A stretch of DNA of 5,604 nt from Bacteroidales bacterium (GTDB lineage Bacteria > Bacteroidota > Bacteroidia > Bacteroidales > UBA932), in the NCBI GenBank assembly GCA_017538685.1, contig JAFYIK010000220.1, positions 1 to 5,604 on the forward strand. The letters run 5' to 3'. Positions 5,211 to 5,604 of this stretch are shown piece by piece. Position 1 is the stretch's first letter. Every line of letters starts with the position of its first letter. The notes under the pieces were generated by a model, which made no database searches, was not told the DNA's origin, and was given only the letters and a program-made list of their open reading frames with translations. Both the position numbers and the translations under genes were made by a program.

Positions 5211-5604
5211 CTAGCGCTTCACGATGCGCTCGATGCGGCGGGGGACGGAGGTGAGGATTTCGTAGGGGATGGTGCCGAGGATGCGGGCGAGCTCCTCGAC
5301 GGTGGGGTCTTCGCCGAAGATGGTCACGGTGTCGCCGACTTTCGCGCCGAGGCCGGTGACGTCGATCATACACATATCCATACAGATGTTTCCGACTGTC
5401 TTCGCGCGGTGCCCATTCAGACTGAACGAGGCGGCGCCGCAGCCGAGGTGCCTGTCCAGGCCGTCTGCGTAGCCCACCGGGATAGTCGCGATCTCCATTC
5501 CTTCCGAGGGGATTACGCCACGGCGGCTGTAGCCGATGGTGCCGTCCGCGGCTGTAAGCTTCTTCACCTGCAGCACCTTGACCTTGAGCGAAGCGACCGG
5601 AGTC
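5211..5604 (-). CDS. alr: Alanine racemase, C-terminal part (possibly of a MurF-Alr fusion)
   Basis: PLP-dependent enzyme converting L-alanine to D-alanine for peptidoglycan, acting in the cytoplasm. Seen: 130 residues open from the window edge to a TAG at 5213-5211. The fragment begins TPVASLKVKV and carries IATIPVGYADGLDR, whose Tyr (the 45th residue of the fragment) is the catalytic base acting on the L-enantiomer; GNICMDMCMIDVTG with the substrate-contacting Met-Asp pair; VGDTVTIFG; and GTIPYEILTSVPRRIERIV, the usual C-terminal end. This is the beta-barrel domain; the PLP-lysine barrel lies outside the window. Many Bacteroidota carry alr as the second half of a MurF-Alr fusion, which cannot be tested here. 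A GTG at 5576 is not a real start, because conserved sequence continues upstream of it. The gene points the same way as the DUF4290 operon but is separated by 343 bp with its own promoter, so it is probably a separate unit. Confidence 0.94.
   Translation of the reverse strand, partial: TPVASLKVKVLQVKKLTAADGTIGYSRRGVIPSEGMEIATIPVGYADGLDRHLGCGAASFSLNGHRAKTVGNICMDMCMIDVTGLGAKVGDTVTIFGEDPTVEELARILGTIPYEILTSVPRRIERIVKR

Noticed and set aside
5211..5576. A short complete gene starting at GTG 5576
   Set aside because: The same frame continues to the window edge with conserved alanine racemase residues, so this is an internal codon of a truncated larger gene.

Overview
The window looks like a piece of chromosome from a GC-rich member of the Bacteroidota, most likely order Bacteroidales. 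The evidence is the gene set (a DUF4290 protein next to ftsK and a LolA-like gene), the Bacteroidota-type promoter boxes (TAnnTTTG) upstream of genes, and the lack of clear Shine-Dalgarno sequences. The content is housekeeping. I see no mobile element, phage gene, CRISPR array, tRNA or rRNA.

Layout from left to right. (1) Positions 1-504, minus strand: N-terminal half of a lipoprotein-type aldose 1-epimerase (galM), cut by the window edge. (2) Positions 505-572: a short divergent promoter region. (3) Positions 573-1238, plus strand: a YugP-family membrane zinc metallopeptidase. (4) Positions 1239-1368: a spacer between convergent genes, with a 14-bp-stem hairpin that probably terminates transcription. 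(5) Positions 4867 down to 1369, minus strand: a tightly packed operon of DUF4290, ftsK and a LolA-like gene. The start and stop codons overlap at both junctions (ATGA and TAATG), and one TATATTTG promoter box precedes the first gene. (6) Positions 4868-5210: a 343-bp gene-free stretch holding that promoter, a long imperfect hairpin with repeated CCTTGTG motifs, and a degenerate 51-bp tandem repeat array built around the palindrome GGCGCC. (7) Positions 5211-5604, minus strand: C-terminal part of alanine racemase, possibly the end of a MurF-Alr fusion.

Functionally, the minus-strand block is about the cell envelope and division. Alr makes D-alanine for peptidoglycan, FtsK couples septum closure to chromosome segregation, and the LolA-like protein would carry lipoproteins across the periplasm. 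DUF4290 is uncharacterised, but its placement suggests co-expression with ftsK. The parts least explained by known genes are the 51-bp repeat array and the neighbouring hairpin, and the internal duplication in the DUF4290 protein. I found no convincing new multi-gene system.
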